A stretch of 25,112 nucleotides of DNA from Gemmatimonadota bacterium (GTDB taxonomy: Bacteria > Gemmatimonadota > Gemmatimonadetes > Gemmatimonadales > Gemmatimonadaceae). The notes beneath the pieces were generated by a model. It searched no databases. It had not been told where the DNA came from and saw only the letters and a program-made list of their open reading frames with translations. This document shows positions 22,113 to 25,112 of the stretch, piece by piece (position 1 is the stretch's first letter; each line of letters begins with the position of its first letter). The stretch is taken from NCBI GenBank assembly GCA_016719105.1, contig JADKAQ010000029.1, positions 1 through 25,112 on the forward strand, written 5' to 3'. The position numbers and the translations under genes were made by a program.

Positions 22113-25112
22113 TCATTTCCGGAGCATCTCCGCTGGCGTGCACACCCACCAGCACGGGCGCTTGGTAGAAGATGTCCGCGATCTCCGCCGCACCTCATCG
22201 AGGCGCGACTCCCAGGTCACGGCCTTGTCGTTGAGATACTGCGGATGCTTCTCGTCCGACGCCCCTGGGTCGCTCACCGTGAGCGTGGCGGGGGCCGAGG
22301 CCAGCACGATGCTCGCCCCCGGGGCGGCGGGCTGCACCACGGGCCACGACAGGTCGTTCCATACCTGGATCGTCGGCGACGCCTCGTTGTCGAGGCCGAA
22401 ACGCGGCTCGCCCGGGCGCTCCTTGATCACGAAGAACCACCCCGGATCGTCGTTCGGGTCGGCCCCCTCCCCCCTTCGCTTCTGAGTCGACCGTGAGGTC
22501 GAAGCCGAAGAAGTAGATGTCGGGATCGACCTTGGCCTCATAGAGCGGCGTCAGCACCTTGCTGCGCGGCGGCTTCTCCTCCTCCGCCGCCGAGAGCGTG
22601 GCAAACCGGCGCTCCACGGTGTTGTCGATCGCCCCCGAGCGATCGCACGGCAGCGCCCCCGCATCGGCCGGCGTGGTGCTCTTCCGCTGCCAGCAGGCAC
22701 GGTGCGCATACACTACCGCGTTGGGATACCGCTTGAGCAGCTCCCCGCGAATCACCAGCACCAACTCCTCCTCGTTCTCCCGTCCCGCTTCGCGATGGTC
22801 GTGATCGCCTAACGCGGACGACAGCGACCATTCGTGCAACGGCGGGATGTCGCCGGAGCTGATTGCGCGCAGCGCCTCGTCGGTGGCGTTGCCGGGATCG
22901 AAGAACGAGCGCACATCCCAGAACTGCCGGAAGGACTCCCCGCTGGTCGGTCGGGTACTCGCGCCACAGCAGCTCGCGCGAGAACTCGTGGTTCACCCCG
23001 ACCAGGAACGGCTCTCGATGAAGCGCTGGTTGGTCTGCAGCAGGGTGATGCTGTTCTGCTCGATCAGGTTGATGTTGGGAGAAAAGCTCGGAGCGAGGTT
23101 CTTGAGCGGCTCGTACATCGGCTGGTCGATGACCGGATGCGCCATCGGCTCCACGGCGAAGTGCTCTCCCGGACGCGGGATGAGGTCCCTTCCCCACGCG
23201 CGGAGGGACGAGGTCAGCCATCACCCGTCGCGGGATGGTGCGCGACGGGCGCTGCCCCTCCACTGGTCCCGCGCCACACGCGCGAGGATCGAGCGGGCGC
23301 AACGGCGCCACCACCCCGCACCCTTGGCCGCCTGCACCACCCCGAAGGCGTCGCGCAGCTCTGATTAGCGAATCGTGGCCTCGGCCGAATCAGTCCCTCG
23401 GCGCAGTCGGCGCGCTGGTGAACGGCTCCGGTGATGCGAAAGCCGCTATTGGTCGGGAGTGCCTGTGCTGCAGCGGGGTCTGCGCCTCTTCGGTCCCGCA
23501 TGGCGGCCGCCGACAGCTCGTCTCGCCACTGTGCCAGCCGTCGCGCTGGCCACAGAGGCCGCGCTCACCACCGCGAAGGCGATGGCGTGCCGATCGCCCC
23601 GGGAGGAGCAGCAACAGCAGGAGCGCCCGGGATGATCCCGGCAATCGGGATCCACCCCTGACCACGGATTGCTGCGTATCGGGTCCACGAGCCGCGACGG
23701 GATCCCCGTCGGCTCGACGGCCCCCGCCACGTCGGCAGTGGTGACGATCCCCGGCGGGGTCACGCGAGGCGGGCCCCCGCTCACCTCGCCCGCGTTCACC
23801 CGTTCGATGAGCTGCGTGGCAGGCCGAGCCGCGGTGAATGTACGGGGCACGCACCAGCCGGCCCACGCGGGCGCACCATGCGTCGCAACGCCGTCGTCGT
23901 CATCGACGCCTGCACGACCTCGTCGTCATCGTGAAGTGGACGGTGCTCCCCGTCGGTGAGCAGGCGCTTGGTGAGCGGCGCCATCAGCCGGGAGCCCCTG
24001 CGCGGCGGCTCACGCCAACCGTCGGCGGCGGGTGCCGGTCGAGCCAGACTTGCGACGTCAGGCGCCAGACGCTGCCCCATCGCCCGCGCGTTGCGCCTCC
24101 AGCACCTTCCCCACCTGTTCCCCCGCCGCATCCATGTACCGCTCCTGCTGGTCACGGATGACGCGCGTCCCGATCCCCGCCGCCACGCGGAAGCGGGGTC
24201 GAGGATTGAAACCGATGAACCCGGTTGTCCGGGTGATCGGCGGGAGTGACACCGTCCTGCCCCGTGAGCACGCGATCGGTGAGCGCGTGCCACGTCCCCC
24301 GTACAGCGGCGGCGCGACGATCAGGTCGGCCTCCCCTTCGCGCTTGTAGGTCTCAGGGAGGTTCGCAGCGTCGCGAGGCCCATACAACAGGCGCGGGAAG
24401 GGATCGTCCCACGTCTCGAAGACGTCAGGCGGGGTGGGCGGGACGGTGGCCGGCGGCTGCAACGCCCCGCCCAACCGGAGGATCCCCCAGCGCCGCGTTG
24501 TCGACCCCCGGCACCCGTCGATCCGGGCTCCTGCACGTCCATCTCGCGAAAGCCCGCCGCCGATCGACCGGCTTGGGGACGGGCTTGACCAGCGTCTCGA
24601 AGTCGCCGCTGAGCCCCGTGCGGAAGAACCAGCGATGATAGTACGGGAAGCTCAGCGCCTCCGGAACGCGCGCCGCTATCCCGCCGACATCGTCGCCGCC
24701 ACGTCGCCAGGTCGAGCCCAGGCCGGCGCGACGCCCCGCCTCGCCCGGCGTCATCAGGGAAGCATGGTACGCCGTGTTCTCCGGCCAGCTTGCGCGGCGA
24801 CAGCAGGCGCGAATACGCCAAGTCGGGATTCTCCGGCCAAGCACCGCCTGCGGCAGGGAGCACCGCGTTTTTGTCGGTCGACAGGTACTCCCGTCTCGCT
24901 GGCCGCGAGGCTTTGATTCCGCACGTGCGTGCGCCCGCCCTTGGCTCGTCGGCGCGCCGGAAGACCGTGAGGTCGGCCACGTCACATAAGGGGAGCGGGC
25001 GATCCTTCATGTTGCCCGTCGGTGAACTCCCCTTCGGCCGGGATGATGAGGGCGAGCCACGGACGCAGATGACCGTTCCGCCATCAGGCGCTGCCGGTGT
25101 GTGGCGCCACGG
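22113..25112 (-). CDS. Large conserved protein of unknown function (at least 990 aa), first visible gene of the operon, 5' end outside window, frame-disrupted
   Basis: Only the downstream ~1,000 codons are present, ending MLRK-stop at 22113. Blocks, N- to C-terminal: RPLPLCDVADLTVF (near 24980), SFPYYHRWFFRTG (near 24635), SGDFETLVK, VAAGIGTRVIRDQQERYM (near 24170), RMVRPRGP (near 23870), QPMYEPLKNLAPSF (near 23100), NSITLLQTNQRFIES (near 23045), NHEFSRELLWREYPTDQRG (near 22980), SALGDHDHREAG (near 22815), VLVIRGELLKRYPNAVVYAH (near 22735), DIYFFGFDLTV and GWFFVIKERPGEPRFG (near 22430). I recall this motif order from large unannotated bacterial proteins. Many indels separate the blocks. A Leu/Ala-rich hydrophobic stretch near 23540-23640 might be membrane-associated, but the frame there is uncertain. 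Function unknown; operon partner of the two downstream giants. Confidence 0.7.

Noticed and set aside
14650..25112. Rhs, Tc-type ABC toxin or contractile injection system genes
   Set aside because: No YD repeats, RHS core, sheath, baseplate or spike motifs are visible within the window; size alone is not evidence.

Overview
The window is very GC-rich bacterial DNA with dense coding. The combination of a monomeric NADP isocitrate dehydrogenase, RecBC, a MASE-like/PAS/GGDEF/EAL protein, a GxxExxY protein and a strong excess of the word GCCTAACG suggests a Gemmatimonadota-like or similar uncultivated lineage. That placement is an inference with about 50% confidence. No rRNA, tRNA, CRISPR array, phage or transposase gene was seen.

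Layout. (i) 1-4792, minus strand: recC followed by recB (partial at the left edge), joined by an ATGA overlap. (ii) 5086-7459, plus strand: a membrane-anchored PAS-GGDEF-EAL protein, then a 56-codon ORF. (iii) 7625-8152: a 'CCTCTGTGAACCTCTGTG' repeat element with inverted copies, running directly into a GxxExxY gene. (iv) 8197-10430, minus: monomeric isocitrate dehydrogenase. (v) 10431-11517: repeat-rich intergenic DNA around a small membrane protein gene. (vi) 11518-14566: an S41 peptidase (minus), a divergent envelope/beta-barrel-like protein (plus) and a YjdM/PhnA zinc-ribbon protein (minus). (vii) 14650-25112, minus: a compact operon of three very large proteins of unknown function. In transcription order these are at least 990 aa (5' end outside the window), about 1,857 aa and about 627 aa, with gene junctions of 6 bp and 1 bp. 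They carry no signal peptide, Rhs/YD repeat, sheath, baseplate or protease motif that I can recognise. This is the best candidate for an undescribed system.

Sequence quality matters for reading this window. Genes at both ends (about 1-7.4 kb and 19.4-25.1 kb) are cut by many frameshifts, while 7.6-19.3 kb has only about three. Where I could check, most frameshifts are one missing G/C in a G/C run. They occur in a core metabolic gene and at the invariant GGDEF signature, so most are probably consensus errors of a long-read assembly rather than pseudogenes. Spans for the broken genes are given for the reconstructed gene, not for each open fragment.
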